Positions 32,315 to 43,829 of a stretch of DNA of 64,000 nucleotides are shown here, in pieces. Within the stretch, counting starts at the first letter, position 1, and each line of letters starts with the position of its first letter. Source of the DNA: Platerodrilus igneus (taxonomy: Eukaryota > Arthropoda > Insecta > Coleoptera > Lycidae). The notes under the pieces are model-generated. The model worked only from the letters and a program-made list of their open reading frames with translations, was not told where the DNA came from and searched no databases. The stretch covers positions 2,666,001-2,730,000 of the forward strand of contig JARFIW010000108.1 in assembly GCA_036346225.1 (NCBI GenBank), written 5' to 3'. A program made the translations under genes and the position numbers.

Positions 32315-33290
32315 ATGGGTTTAGCACTGTCTTGTGTGGTGGCACAAATGGTTTTGAAAGAACTGGAGGAAAATATAATAAAACAAATAAATTTCCCACT
32401 ACCTTTCTTTTTCCGGTACGTGGATGACGGTGTTTGTGCAATTCCACAAGATAAATGCAATTATATAATTAAACTTTTTAACAGTTTTCATAAAAAGATT
32501 CAATTCACAATTGAAGCAGAAAAAGATCATAAACTTAACTTTCTAGATATGACATTGCACCGGATAAACCATCATATTAAAACATCATGGTACACTAAAA
32601 ACACTTGGTCGGGAAGATACCTTAACTATTACTCCCAACATCCTATCTCCCAGAAAAAGTCTGTCGTAATAGGACTAGCGGATAGGGCAATCAAACTATC
32701 AGACCCTGAATATAGATGGGAAGCAATGAAGAAAGCTAAAACGCATTACGACAAAATAATTACCCACTAAATTTAATTGAACGGATATTTAAAAAACAAA
32801 TTAATAAACACTATAACACAAACTACATCAACAATACCAAAAATAAATCAATAATATAATATGCACCCATACCGTATGTACAAAATTTATCCGAAAACCT
32901 ACAAAATTATTAATAAAACATAATATAAAAATTGCGCAAGGGATACAATTTAACAAAAGTTGTTTTAGTAAATTAAAAGATAACACTCCTAAGAATAAAA
33001 AAACACACACCATCTATAAAATTCCGTGTCAACAGAATTGCAATTGTGTATACATTGGGCAAAGTATACAGCATTTAGAGAAAAGAATAAATGGTCATAA
33101 ATATGATAAAACTAACCAAACATGAAAAACAAGCCCAGCATAAATTCGAATTCAACAAAACAACAATTTTAAAAACAGAAGCAAACCAAAAAATTCGAGA
33201 ATTCCTAGAGATGGTGTGTGTATATTATTAAACATCCAACATCAGTAAATGATAAAATAGATATTAGCAAATTAAGTAAAATATATTATA
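32315..33290 (+). pseudogene. PLE2 right copy: RT C-terminal half and GIY-YIG
   Basis: Frame 32315-32770 carries MGLALSCVVAQ, RYVDDGVCAIP and KLNFLDM, ending in the thumb region. After a frameshift near 32770 the linker is read in another frame, then HTIYKIPC (about 33005) and VYIGQS (about 33050), the intact GIY-YIG start. A short deletion near 33118 removes codons that the left copy has, and an extra GTGT near 33215 shifts the frame. It is non-functional. Confidence 0.8.
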
Positions 33291-33465
33291 ATCTACTAAA
33301 ATAAAAATGCATAAAATTAATCAGGAAAAGGTGTTTGTCTTGTATATATGGATGCGAGATAGAGTGAGTAAACGTATGTGTATGCGTAGAGGTATGCACA
33401 GATGAATACATATACAGATATATATTTAAATAAATAAGCGTATGGATATATATATATATATATAT

Positions 33466-35213
33466 ATATTCTTATGCTGCCCCCCAACTCTTTCTTTGTC
33501 GTTACGCGCCTTTTCTTATGAAATTTATGATTTTATATGATATGCAAATACTTATTTCACGCCACGTATTTTAGCAACATTTGGTTGGTTAATTAAATCA
33601 AAATTGTTTTTAATATGCCTCGACTATATGAACTCTTTCTTCTCAGGGTATCCACCTACTTACCGTGGGTTCAGTGGTAAGTAGATGTGCAATGCCCAAC
33701 CAAACTGCACTATCTTTTGTTTTAGTACCTTTTTTAGAATTTACTTTTGTATATGCCAAATTATATGTGATCCACGTAGCCTTGTGCCAAATTAATTAAT
33801 ACCACAAAATTTATGACTTTGACGTTATAATACACCGTACTCACCTGAATTATACGTCGTTACTGGCCTCTCTTAATGCTGGCTCAAAATCCTTTTCGCC
33901 GTATGCGCCTTCACAAGGTTTCGCTATCACTTTGAACTGCCGTCTAGCCTCCAGGTATCTTTTCTTTAATTTTTGTTGCGCCCAAATCTAAAATAAATAT
34001 AACCCGAATTTAGAATTTAGAATACCCTTTTTATCTACTTCCCCTGCGCTAATTCTTCCGTATTAATTCCTTCCTTGACTTGTACACTTCTGCTTGCTAC
34101 TCTTACGCTGCCTTCTAATTTAGCTCCTCTCGTTCTAAAGCAATCCAAATCTACCCTCGTTCCTATTAACCATTCAATCCAAATCTATCCTCGTTCCTAT
34201 TAACCACTCAATCCAAATCTATCTTCGTTCCTATTTACCACTCAATCCAAATCTATCTTCGTTCCTATTTACCGCTCAATGTCCCGCTACACATAAATCC
34301 ATATCCAAATCAATCCTTATATTCTTCACTCTTATGTTTCTCACTCGATGCCTTCTACCTATATAATCTCGTTCCAATTCAAACTTATCTTCCGCCGGTT
34401 CGCTGTCGCACTAATTCCAATATTCACTTTTATTCGTCGCCGCTATTAATTCTTTATACACTGATACTTCTCTTTACTCTTCTGTTATAAATCAAACTCC
34501 TACAATTCAAACACATTTATTTAATCTTCCAAAAATATGAACAATTTAGCGCAGTTTCATAAAACACGTCTTTACACAAAAATAATTCGAAATTCAACTC
34601 TTTTTGTTTACTATCCTAGGTGATAATTACAACATTTTCTGCCTACTCTATTACATATTATATAAAAAAAAACCATCCAATAACATTTTATCACTGAGTT
34701 TGTGTCACAAATACCTTAAATTTTGTCTTTAGCACTTTCCTATTTTATACATAATATTCTATCATTGGTCCTAAATGTTTCACAATCCTTCAATCATATT
34801 TGACACTGCTATTACTTATAATTTTGAGATTACATGTTTGTCCAAAAGTTGATTCTAGTAAAATAAAAGCCCAAAATAATTCACATATGAACCTGGATCT
34901 GCGTGGTTAATAGTGGACAACCATAGACGCATCCGGTTTTGGTTGGCAAATGTATGTTCAATGGCCTATTAAATTATAACTCAGTATAAAACCTTGAGCG
35001 CTGTGTATTTTTCACGTCATCAAGTCATTATAATTTACATCTTGGCACTTACATTTCAACTAACATTTTAAATACTTTAACGCATGTAAAGTACGGCAAA
35101 CATACATTTTTTAAAATTACGGGATCTGATATATGGATTATTTTATTTGGCATACACTACCTTCTACACAAAACCACCCTTAGAACCCTTGTGGCTCCTA
35201 ATGACATTACAAT
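33466..35213. mobile_element. 1.74-kb insertion of unknown type inside PLE2
   Basis: It is delimited because PLE2 similarity to the left copy stops at (TA)n at 33446-33466 and resumes at TATATATATTTATACATAAAG near 35214. The inserted DNA has no long frame and no recognised terminal repeats. It is pyrimidine-rich in the middle and includes a 34-bp minisatellite. It could be a non-autonomous element or filler DNA captured at a TA-tract break. Confidence 0.55.
34141..34276. repeat. 34-bp minisatellite, four units
   Basis: The unit starts CAATCCAAATCTA; starts lie at 34141, 34175, 34209 and 34243, exactly 34 bp apart. Units differ by a few substitutions (CCTCG versus TTCG, TTAACC versus TTTACC). 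Confidence 0.92.
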
Positions 35214-35677
35214 ATATATATATTTATACATAAAGTTAAATTTACTCAATAAGACAGATATTCATAATTGTAGAAAGTATTACGATTTTAATTTGTTTGT
35301 AAAAAGTGTCTTTATGCAGTGATAAGAAATAGAAATTCCAATAAAACAAGCATTAGTCTTCAATCAAACTCTGTACTAAACATTTTAATATACATGTTAA
35401 CTAAAAAGTTCGAATTTTAAATTTTGACAAAGAGTTTAGCAACTTGCATCAAGGTGTACATAATTTATACAGAAAAACAGTATTTTAATTTGTGACGTAA
35501 ATGTTTTGTACAATTTTAAATTAAATAAATTAGATTGTAGTAACCGTACCATATCAATTAGTGAATAGCTCAATTTATACTACGTTATAAATACATAAAA
35601 CTCCGTTTATGGGTAAGCATTTTAGATATTTGTTAAGATATAATGTACATGTATTGTATTATAGGGGGAAAAAAAAC

Positions 35678-35719
35678 ATCATTGATAAAGACCATCTAGC
35701 GATGGACAAAACGTCTGAT
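35678..35719 (+). ncRNA. Hammerhead-ribozyme-like motif, PLE2 right copy (decayed)
   Basis: Same layout as 30096-30137: ATCA, TTGATAA, GACC loop, then changed stem II (TGGAC for CGGTC) and AAAAC for GAAAC, GTC, TGAT. The loss of stem II pairing and of the core G predicts that it is inactive. Confidence 0.5.
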
Positions 35720-35797
35720 TAACGCACATATAATGTAAAAAATTTTTTATTTATTTAGACCTTTTTCCCCACGAAACAAACTTTCAAGTATTAGTCA

Positions 35798-36306
35798 CCT
35801 CTCGATGCCTCTAAATAATCTAGAAAAAATTTTAAAATCTACACAATTAAATTTATGCCTCGGCTAGCTCAGTTATACCCTGCACAGAGTGAACGACAAT
35901 ATGATAACAAAGAATATTTACATCCTTCCTTCTAACACTTCATGCCTGAATAAGATAAACGAAATTCACCAAAATTTGTATAATAAACTAAGAAATATGT
36001 ACAATTTACACCTCTACAACCTTCTTAATGTCATTTGATATTTAAAGCCTTTGAATCAAAGTAAAAATAAATATTCGATTTGCTCTTTACAAAATTATAA
36101 TCCCTTTTTAATCTATTAAATGCAGAAAAAATAATTATGTGTTATATCGAATGCTTAATTGAACGTCTAATGAACCTTTCCCTTTTAACGTATTTTCTAT
36201 TGTTTAACAGAAATCTTTTTGATGACCCTTTACACAAAATATTTAAGTACATGTAAGTTTCAAATATTCAAAAATACGATTTATGTTATTAGTTGAAACA
36301 TAAATG
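35798..36306. other. Anonymous AT-rich sequence
   Basis: Nothing was recognised. Confidence 0.35.
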
Positions 36307-37084
36307 CTAACGAAGTATTTTGCAAATTATGTCATTGGAGGCGGACACAATTTTGATATCGGCCGCCGCAAAATGCCAGGTGATGTACAGACAGACACAA
36401 CGCGAATTGTTTTTTCCGCTCCCGGAAAACTGTCTATTATCCGACCACGTAATCATTTTAAAGGGGGTAAATTTTTGTCGTGGATTAACACCAACGTATC
36501 TTTTGGTAGAGAAGGATGCTCCGTGTTCCATATGTGCCCCTGATGGAGAATATGCAAATACTCATGCGCCAACCTCTCCCAAAAATGCTTATGCATGTGG
36601 GAGATTAACTGCCAGCAGGAAAAACTAGAGAGTTTAAGCGTTTGGAGAATGGTGAGATTTTCTATTGTTAAAAAATTACCGGGAATGACAACTTCCGAAC
36701 CATTCGGGTCAGTGCTAAGTGGAATCAAAGGGCATGAGTTCACCATGGCCTCAACTTACGTTGAAGTGTAATGAATTCTTTATAGGTAAAGCACTGTTCA
36801 CCTAGTACCCGTGTTAAATGCGTTTCAACAATTTTTATCAAGACCTCCCAAAGATCTCTGAAATTAGGTCCAGAAGGCACATTAAAATTCCATTGAGTAT
36901 TTTCATGCCCTGCTACGGAGGCAACTAAACTATCTAGTTGCTTATGAGCACTGATAAAATTTGTACCCTGGTTGCTGTATAAGGCCATGCAACGACCCCT
37001 GCATGCTATAAATCTTTTTAGAGCTGCAAGTTTGACGCTAGCTCTAAATGAATGGTCTTTGTAGCAAAACACATGAATAGACAA
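36307..37084 (-). pseudogene. BEL/Pao integrase and C-terminal domain, frameshifted
   Basis: Frame 37084-36740 is the integrase core: HSFRASVKLAALKRFIACRG, then YSNQGTNFISAH, FNVPSGPNFRDLWE and LTRVLGEQ. The usual YSDNGTNF has lost its catalytic Asp (D to N). Frame 36746-36453 is the following domain (DUF5641 type): SSFSCWQLI, FWERLAHEYLH, then DTLVLIHDKNLPPLK. Frame 36531-36307 carries the last piece, ITWSDNRQF. Three overlapping frames show two frameshifts. Integrase normally inserts the retroelement cDNA. Confidence 0.82.
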
Positions 37085-37103
37085 ATATATGCTTTAGAAG
37101 ACT

Positions 37104-37824
37104 TTGCTCCTCGGTGTTTATTCATTTCACTTTAATAAGAAATGTATATTCAGCCTTTGTTCACCTTTAATGAATTTATTCAATCACTCACTATCTCTTG
37201 GTAAATTCCCTTCAAATTGGAAACTCAGTTATATTAATCATATATTGAAAACAGACGACAGAGGGGATGTATCTAACTATAGAGACATATGCACTCGATC
37301 TTCTATTCCAAAACTGTTTGATTTTTTTATGTCGAAATTTCTATGAACTGTAAGGAAATAATATGTTCTAACCAGCATGGCTTTCAACAACACAAATCCA
37401 CCATAATGAATTTATTGGTATTTACTTACTCAGTTATCAGTTCTCTTAAGAAGGGCCTGGAACCTGAGGCTATCTACATCGATTTCTCTAAAGCCTTTGG
37501 CTTTCCTCATATTTATATGGCAGAGTTCAGGCAGTTAAATACAAACAATTTGTATCATTTAAATTCTTTGTGCACTCGGGGGTTCCTCAAGGTTCAAACC
37601 TTGGGCCTCTGTTATTCCTTCTTTTCATTAATGACATTGACAGCTGCTTCAAACACTGCTCCTTCTTGCTATATGCCGATGACTTAAAACTTTATAGACC
37701 TGTTACTTCCACCCCTGATTACCTTTTAATTCAAGCTGATCTTGATTCTTTGGTTATCTGGTGCGATGTAAATAGGCTTTTTCTTAACACCAACAAATAC
37801 TATCCTGCATTCCCGAATCACTAG
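37104..37824 (+). pseudogene. Jockey-like non-LTR reverse transcriptase, fragment
   Basis: Frames 37104-37346, 37343-37687 and 37570-37824 join into an RT core: FNHSLSLGKFPSNWKLS, the RGDVSNYR block, SNQHGFQQHKST, EAIYIDFSKAF, a deletion, then HSGVPQGSNLGPLLFLLFIN, the catalytic LYADDLKLY, and WCDVNRLFLN. It is a classic Jockey-clade signature. At least two frameshifts and a small internal deletion occur. It lies in opposite orientation within BEL/Pao debris. Confidence 0.85.
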
Positions 37825-38942
37825 GCAAGCTGTGCACAAATTCTCAGCCTTGACCAAATAATATTTGGGACACTCTGTTTTGTACATAGTGAGGGCATTC
37901 GGCATCCCTCCCATATAGCTATCTGGCAAAATGCTTAATACAGGAACATGAGCATACTTCCCTCAACATCTCCACAAAAAACAGGCCTTGACTTAATAAT
38001 CACTGAAAATTGTCAACAGCCCTTAGTCTATTATTCATTAAAGTGCCATGCTAAAACGCAAATTGCGCGTGCATAAATAATCACCCTGTATGATATAAGC
38101 ATATTATAAATCCTTAGCAAGTAACATATGTTGTGTATGTAAAAATAATTAATTGTAAGATACCGTAAAACACATTAAATGCGAACGTAAACATCGATCG
38201 TTTTAAGATGAATACAAAGCCATTTATTTTACTTATTAATTATCAATACATTTTTGATAAAAATGCATTTGATTTGCTGTAAATAGCATAGAAGAGTACT
38301 AACTTTATGCTTTTAGTTTAAGAAACTACAATCAACGCGTATTTAAAAAACTCAATTTTCATATTAATTGTGTACGGAAACACGAAAGCAAATATTTTCT
38401 ATAAAACGCAAACCCTTTTGCATTATAAAGTTTACGTTAGTTACCCTGTGGATTATAGCAATTTATTCTAAATAAAGAATTTTCTAGATTATAAAACGAG
38501 TCATTGGGATTTAGAACTTCTTAAATAAACTAATTAATAAATAATCATTTATAGCAGCGGCCGAAACACGGAAAACCCACACAAATCCAAGAAATATCAG
38601 ATAAAAGTGATTATCTTTAGCATTAGTATGCGACGCCACACAATAGTTTGTGTTAAACAAAAACGGATAGTACACATCATGAATAACTGGAACAATACTA
38701 CGTGGAATAAATGCCCAATTTTAGACACTAATTGGTTTTTCCGAGAACCTTGCATCATAATTCTCCACATTTTTCTAGTTACTTCTGGATATAGATAATT
38801 TAGAGTATATAAAGAAGCGTTTGTTTTAAACTGATTCATTCATTAAATTCATTTTATTCTGTTATTAGATCGCGAAATGTTATTTTAATTAATAGCTCTT
38901 GATTGGATTGGTTAGGTTTGGTGAGTTTCCCGTACTGATATT
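37825..38942. other. Decayed retroelement DNA and anonymous sequence
   Basis: On the minus strand, about 37985-37940 gives PVFCGDVE followed by a short open stretch, resembling the P.F.GD..W motif in BEL/Pao gag. Minus frame 38839-38597 has no recognised domain. Nothing else is supported. Confidence 0.3.
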
Positions 38943-39221
38943 TTATTTTAAAAAGTGAATTGTCAAAAGTTTGACGATTGCAACATGATTGTTGAAAACA
39001 TCATCATCTTGCGATGCAACAGTACCAATAATAGCATTACGAGCATCATAAAATGCTAACTTGATTTGTTCTATTTCTGAATAATAACTATCCAATAAAG
39101 AAATCAATCCAGCATCCTGCTCTGCTTTATCCGCTACTCTAGAAATATCTTTTAAACGATTTATTTGTGTTTGTCGATGTGACAAAAAACGTTGAACTTT
39201 ACTTACTTCAGCGAGTGTCAA
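38943..39221 (-). pseudogene. Possible BEL/Pao gag N-terminus
   Basis: A 92-aa frame starting MTLAEVSKVQRFLSHRQTQI, with an amphipathic, charged helix pattern (EQIKLAFYDARNAIIG) like the N-terminal helical region of BEL/Pao gag. Its orientation and position upstream of the BEL integrase relic fit one decayed element spanning 36.3-39.2 kb. It could also be an unrelated host exon. Confidence 0.33.
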
Positions 39222-39439
39222 TGGTACGTTTGAATCGTTAGACAGTTTTATTTGATATTGTTTTTAATTTGTATATATAAAAATGTTTGTAAATAAATCT
39301 AAAACGATTTTTAATGCCAATTTAACTAAACACGTAAGTTGTTTGAATGTACTAAGTTTGCAAATTTTTATTATGATAAAAATTTAAAGCAAATTGAAAT
39401 GATTTCCAGATGCGATTGTGAACTTATACAATACAATAC

Positions 39440-40213
39440 TGTTAAGTACACTTTTGTTGAGAGTTAATTGTGTTTGGGCGTGATGACGTAGCTTGGTGAT
39501 ATGATGGTAGAGTCTTTCGTAGTGAGAGGTGGAAATTAACTCAGGTCCTAGGGACCTAGGGATCTAAAGGGGTCTTTAGGAACCGCGCTGGGGTTTTGGA
39601 ACAAGATGTTCTTGTAAAACGATTACAGTAATAAGTGAAATGATAAGATGGAAGTAAACAACAATATTTAATAAACAATAAATAAACTTAAAGCTAAATG
39701 ACATGTAACAAAAGCAAAGCAGTAAAAGAGTTAAGGAATTACTTAAGTGACCATCTGTACTAAGATGCCTCAGCAACCATAAAAGACTAGGTTACCATTT
39801 TGAGGGTTGGCTCTGAGCCGACTTGCTCCAGAGCAATGGATGAAGTAGGACCATACACAAACTGACTGAACTGAACTGAACTCTGGTGCTCTGTCTTTTA
39901 TAGCTGCTGATAACATGAAATGGGTTTTCTGCCGAAGGTTGTGGCAGGCGATAAAAGTGTATGTTTAATAGTGGTAAGCCAAAACTTCCCTGAGTTCTAG
40001 GACATCTGCAGGAAATCTAAATGTGGTTGTTACAAAGTAAAGACGACTAAAAGATTAAGTATACAAAAAGATAAGTGTGGTGAGGTAATTTCAAGAACAT
40101 GACATTTGATAAACATGATGCAAGTTTTCCTAGAACAAAGGATGTTCGGCTTACTGATTCTGTTACAATGTAATAAAAAGTAATCTAAAATAATGGCTTC
40201 GCTATATACAACA
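39440..40213 (-). repeat. 3' LTR
   Basis: 774 bp. On the minus strand a G-rich polypurine-like stretch (GGGCGGGGCATG) immediately precedes its TG start, as expected for a 3' LTR. Short frames inside it (39576-39776, 40030-40245) recur in the other LTR and are not genes. Confidence 0.9.
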
Positions 40214-43200
40214 CATGCCCCGCCCATGAAAAATTTGGACTCCAAATCTTAAAATAAAAAAATAAAGTAGAAGTTGAAAAGAAAATATAAAGGAGTCTGG
40301 CAAAGAGGCAGTTGTATATGAGAAGGCATTTACATCAACATAAATGAATTCAATTCAAATGGTCACTGCAAAAAACAAAAGTTAAAAAGTAAAATTGTAA
40401 AAAGATAAAATTAAAAGTTTAAAAATTTTAATCATAAAAGAATTATATGACTTAAAGGTGCTGTCACTGTTAATACAAGTTAAAGTATTAATCGAAAGTA
40501 ATTTTAAATTGATTTAAACATTAAGGAATTAAACATTGTTTAAAAAACTTAGTTAAAATAACTAAAAACATAAATGTAAAAGTTAAAAAGTTAAAACCTA
40601 TCGAAATATACATGAATAAGAATATATAAATAAGTATAATTACAAAATACTTAAGATAAAATACAATTCGATACAATATAAAATATAATACAAAAATAAA
40701 AAAGTAAACAAGTGGTAAATCAGAGCAAGCGTATGAAGGCGTCACACAAAAAAATAATTTCAAATGTCGATGCATGATGGCTTAAAGGAGGTTAATAGAT
40801 AAAAAGTTCATACCAAAAGTCGGTGGTGCTTGATCAGGGTACACTGGTGACAAGTGGCAATTGGCTTGAAGGTGACTAAAGAAGTCTCAGGATGATTGCA
40901 GCTGTTGAATGCAAGCAGTATGTATGCTTGGTATTGATGAAACGATGTTTGTGTTCACACAAGTTGAGAAAAAATTGATTGTTGGTTGGTGTATTATATA
41001 ATTGGTTTCATGTTGTTTAGGTGAAAGCACTAGTATGTGATTTTGTTCCAAGATAATAGTTCCAATTCGTTCCAAAACAAGGAAAGGTTGTTCGACTATA
41101 GTGTGTAGTCGTAAGGAAGATGTATCCATATCCATAAGGAATGGGTGTTTATGCTTCTTGTGTTTATAAAAGGTGTGCACTATCTCAGTGGTGGCTCTAT
41201 AAAGCTGAGAACGATGAACTATTCATTGGACCATGTGGCTTTGTATATTTGGTTTTAGACGTAGAAAAATGAAGTCAAGTGCTCGCGACCACTTAATATC
41301 ATATTCAGTGTCCGTTGTTTTGCGTTGTTTCGCATTCATAAGTTCTGGTAAAACAGTGTATAGTTCAAAGTGAACAAAAGTGGAACATGTGTATGCATTA
41401 GATTATAGTTAGTAGTAAAATATCCAATTAAAATCATTCAAAATCAAAACTGCATCATTTTGGGTGGTGATGTTAGGTTAGGGTTTCATGACTAAGTCAA
41501 TAATATTAGTAGTTTTTGCCATCGTTTAGCTATTCGCTATTTATTGTGACTTGCTGCCATTTAGACTGGGTTGTCACATTCTCTGATTTGGTTGACGAAG
41601 AGTGTGAGATCTCGCAAAAAAAATTGAGGGGATTTAATAAAAAATACAAATTAGTGTTGTAAATAAAATAAAAATAAGAAATAGTAATTCGTAAAGAAAT
41701 TTCTTAACTGCTAATGTAAACAATAAACTATACATAAAATTTCATAAAGTTTCTTAATATCTAACTGCGGATTCAAATCCTGCTGTCAGCGAAAAAAAGA
41801 TTGGTTCGCTGTCAGTTGGACAAGAGTATTCAAACATAAAGGAATGTGTGAATAAGAAATTCCATTCAAACTTCTTAAATACATGATGACGTATTAGTCA
41901 ATCCACGTAAAAAGGATTAGGGAGGAAAAGAATTGTCGTTGTTCTAATTCCTAGTTAAGGTAAGATTATTTTTGGTTCTATATTTAGTATCGATGAACTG
42001 TGGTAACCATTAAAAAAATTTGTATTTCCTCGGTTATGTCTTATAGAGAAAAATAATTATGACTCAGTCAGAGAAAGAGCGGAGTACGTCAACGTCTTGT
42101 TGTCCCATTGAGTTTTACAAATTATTGAATAAAAAATAGTACGCGTTCTGTACGGATGTAAATTAAAATAAAATTCAAAAACTAAAGCAAAAGGTTTGCT
42201 TATAAGTCATCAAAAGAAAATTTAAAAGTAATGACTTTAAACAAAAGAAATTAGGTGTCCTCAATATAAAAAAATAACTGTCATTGAATGGTTTATTTAG
42301 TTAAGTAGGGCTTTGACAAAAGAAAAAGAAAATTCGATATTATGATTTCGGCTTAACATGTATTAACCAATGGTTCCAAAACTGTTTAAATCCGAAGAAG
42401 TTGGCTAGGTTTCTCCAGCAGTTGAGGTTGCTCAAAATTAGAGTCTGGAAAGGTTAGCTAGGTCTCTCCAGCCTTGGTATTCATGACCGTATAAAATAAA
42501 TAATATCTTTATAATAAAAAAAATTAGTTTATACTTTGCAAAATCATGTTTACTGTCTGTTTGAGTGTCTAGATCCATACCAGTAAAACAAGAAACATGA
42601 AAAAATAATGTCGAAACGTTTTGTCAAAAAAGATAAAAGTCTTAGTTGGTAGATAATGTGTAATAATAGTATTTGAAAAGCTTCAATCCTTGAGTATTGA
42701 TAACTCTACGAAATTAGTTATAAAAAGATAATTTTCTGAATATGTTCCTACATGTCTTCTTTGGAATAAAATGATAAATTGGCTGTGCTTATCAATGGCT
42801 AATTTTTACGTTAAAAAATTAAACAAATGTATTTCCATTAGAAAAATGAAAATTTTAACTTTAAACTTTTTAAGAAGTGGCTTCTGTTCACGCAGTATCT
42901 AATGATTGTCAGAAAGTGCTTTTCCAAATAAATCTGTTGGTTTAAGCATTTATATTATAAAAACTATATGTTTGAAATTAGTAATATGGCTGGTAAGTTC
43001 CAGGATGTCTACACGTTGATAAGATAATACAGTAAACTTTGTTGCAATTATAAGAAATTATCATAACTGTGTAGTACTGTTAAATAATACGTGAATAAGG
43101 AAGTTTAACTCATTTGATGTATTTCCTTTAGTTATTTATAATTATAATTAATTATAGTCTGAAAATCGTTGCGTTCAAGTGTACAAAGTTTTATAGAAAG

Positions 43201-43829
43201 TGTTATTCTGTGTTGTTTTTCTAAATAATAATATTTATGTGGAATAAGTGAAAACTTTTTGTGTCTATAGTTTGGATCTTTAAAGGTTGAAAATAAATTT
43301 AAGGGTGAGTAATAATGTTTAAAAAAACTATATGTAAGCTTTATTGAGTGAGGTCAGTTTGAGTCAGGTTAGGTCTGATAAAGGATTTTAGTAAATAATT
43401 GATGTGTCATTCTTTTAAAAATAATATCTTGCTTCTGTCTTCGTGCTTTAAAAAAATAAAACTGGTTTTGTGTCCTTTTAATTATAAATTTGACAAAATT
43501 GTTGTCGGTATTAAAATATTGTTAAAATTAGAAATTTTTCATTTCTGCGTAATTGCGAAAATAATTGTCCCTGGGAAGAAAAATTTCACGGGTCAATAAT
43601 GGGTCTAATTGGATTAGTGTATTTCTCTTCCAAAATTAGTTTAAATATTTTAGTTATGCCTAAAAGCATGTAGCGTTGTAATTAATTCAAAAAAGATTTG
43701 ACAAATCGGTTTATTTCACAACAAAATAAATTTCCATTTGTGTAGTTTGGTCAAAATTTAAAAGTACTGAAGAAATAGTATTTATTTTAGTCAAAGTTTT
43801 ATGTTATATGATTTACTGCATCCGTGTAC
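40214..43829. other. Noncoding interior of the LTR element in place of pol
   Basis: AT-rich, with no reverse transcriptase, RNase H or integrase blocks found on the minus strand. A short duplicated motif GCTAGGTCTCTCCAGC occurs at 42405 and 42459. The 97-aa minus frame 40887-41180 is listed separately. The region may be what remains after a pol deletion or sequence captured from elsewhere. Confidence 0.5.
40887..41180 (-). CDS. 97-aa frame in the env position of the LTR element
   Basis: I do not recognise it. It lies after protease and before the 3' LTR, where insect errantivirus-like elements carry env. A segment with ERIGTIILEQNHILVL has the alternating pattern of an N-terminal extracellular strand, but there is no signal peptide, fusion peptide or cleavage site. 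It is followed by stops and then an AT-rich hydrophobic frame (40775-40521). It is possibly a chance frame. Confidence 0.2.
   Translation of the reverse strand: MHTFYKHKKHKHPFLMDMDTSSLRLHTIVEQPFLVLERIGTIILEQNHILVLSPKQHETNYIIHQPTINFFSTCVNTNIVSSIPSIHTACIQQLQSS

Larger units (their letters stand above)
32286..35797 (+). mobile_element. Penelope-like element PLE2, right (plus-strand) copy, split by an insertion
   Basis: It lies head-to-head with the left copy. It is 5'-truncated, starting within the RT at VNGCAMG, and runs to about 33465. There a (TA)n tract is followed by 1.74 kb of unrelated DNA. The element resumes at about 35214 and ends near 35797 with the inverse of 30021. Nucleotide identity to the left copy is high by eye. 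Confidence 0.82.

Noticed and set aside
34141..34276. Regular 34-bp repeats as a possible CRISPR array
   Set aside because: Units are directly contiguous with no spacers, in a eukaryotic context.
38597..38839. 80-aa minus frame with a hydrophobic stretch, considered as a membrane exon
   Set aside because: On the opposite strand to DNAJC14, no splice-site support and no recognised homology.
39576..39776. 66-aa frame recurring at 46196-46396, and its neighbours 40030-40245 and 46650-46898
   Set aside because: Both copies are LTR sequence; they are duplicated because the LTRs are, and show no coding signature.
41770..41800. GGATTCAAATCCTGC resembling a tRNA T arm
   Set aside because: No matching acceptor, D or anticodon arms upstream; more likely chance or a remnant of a primer site.
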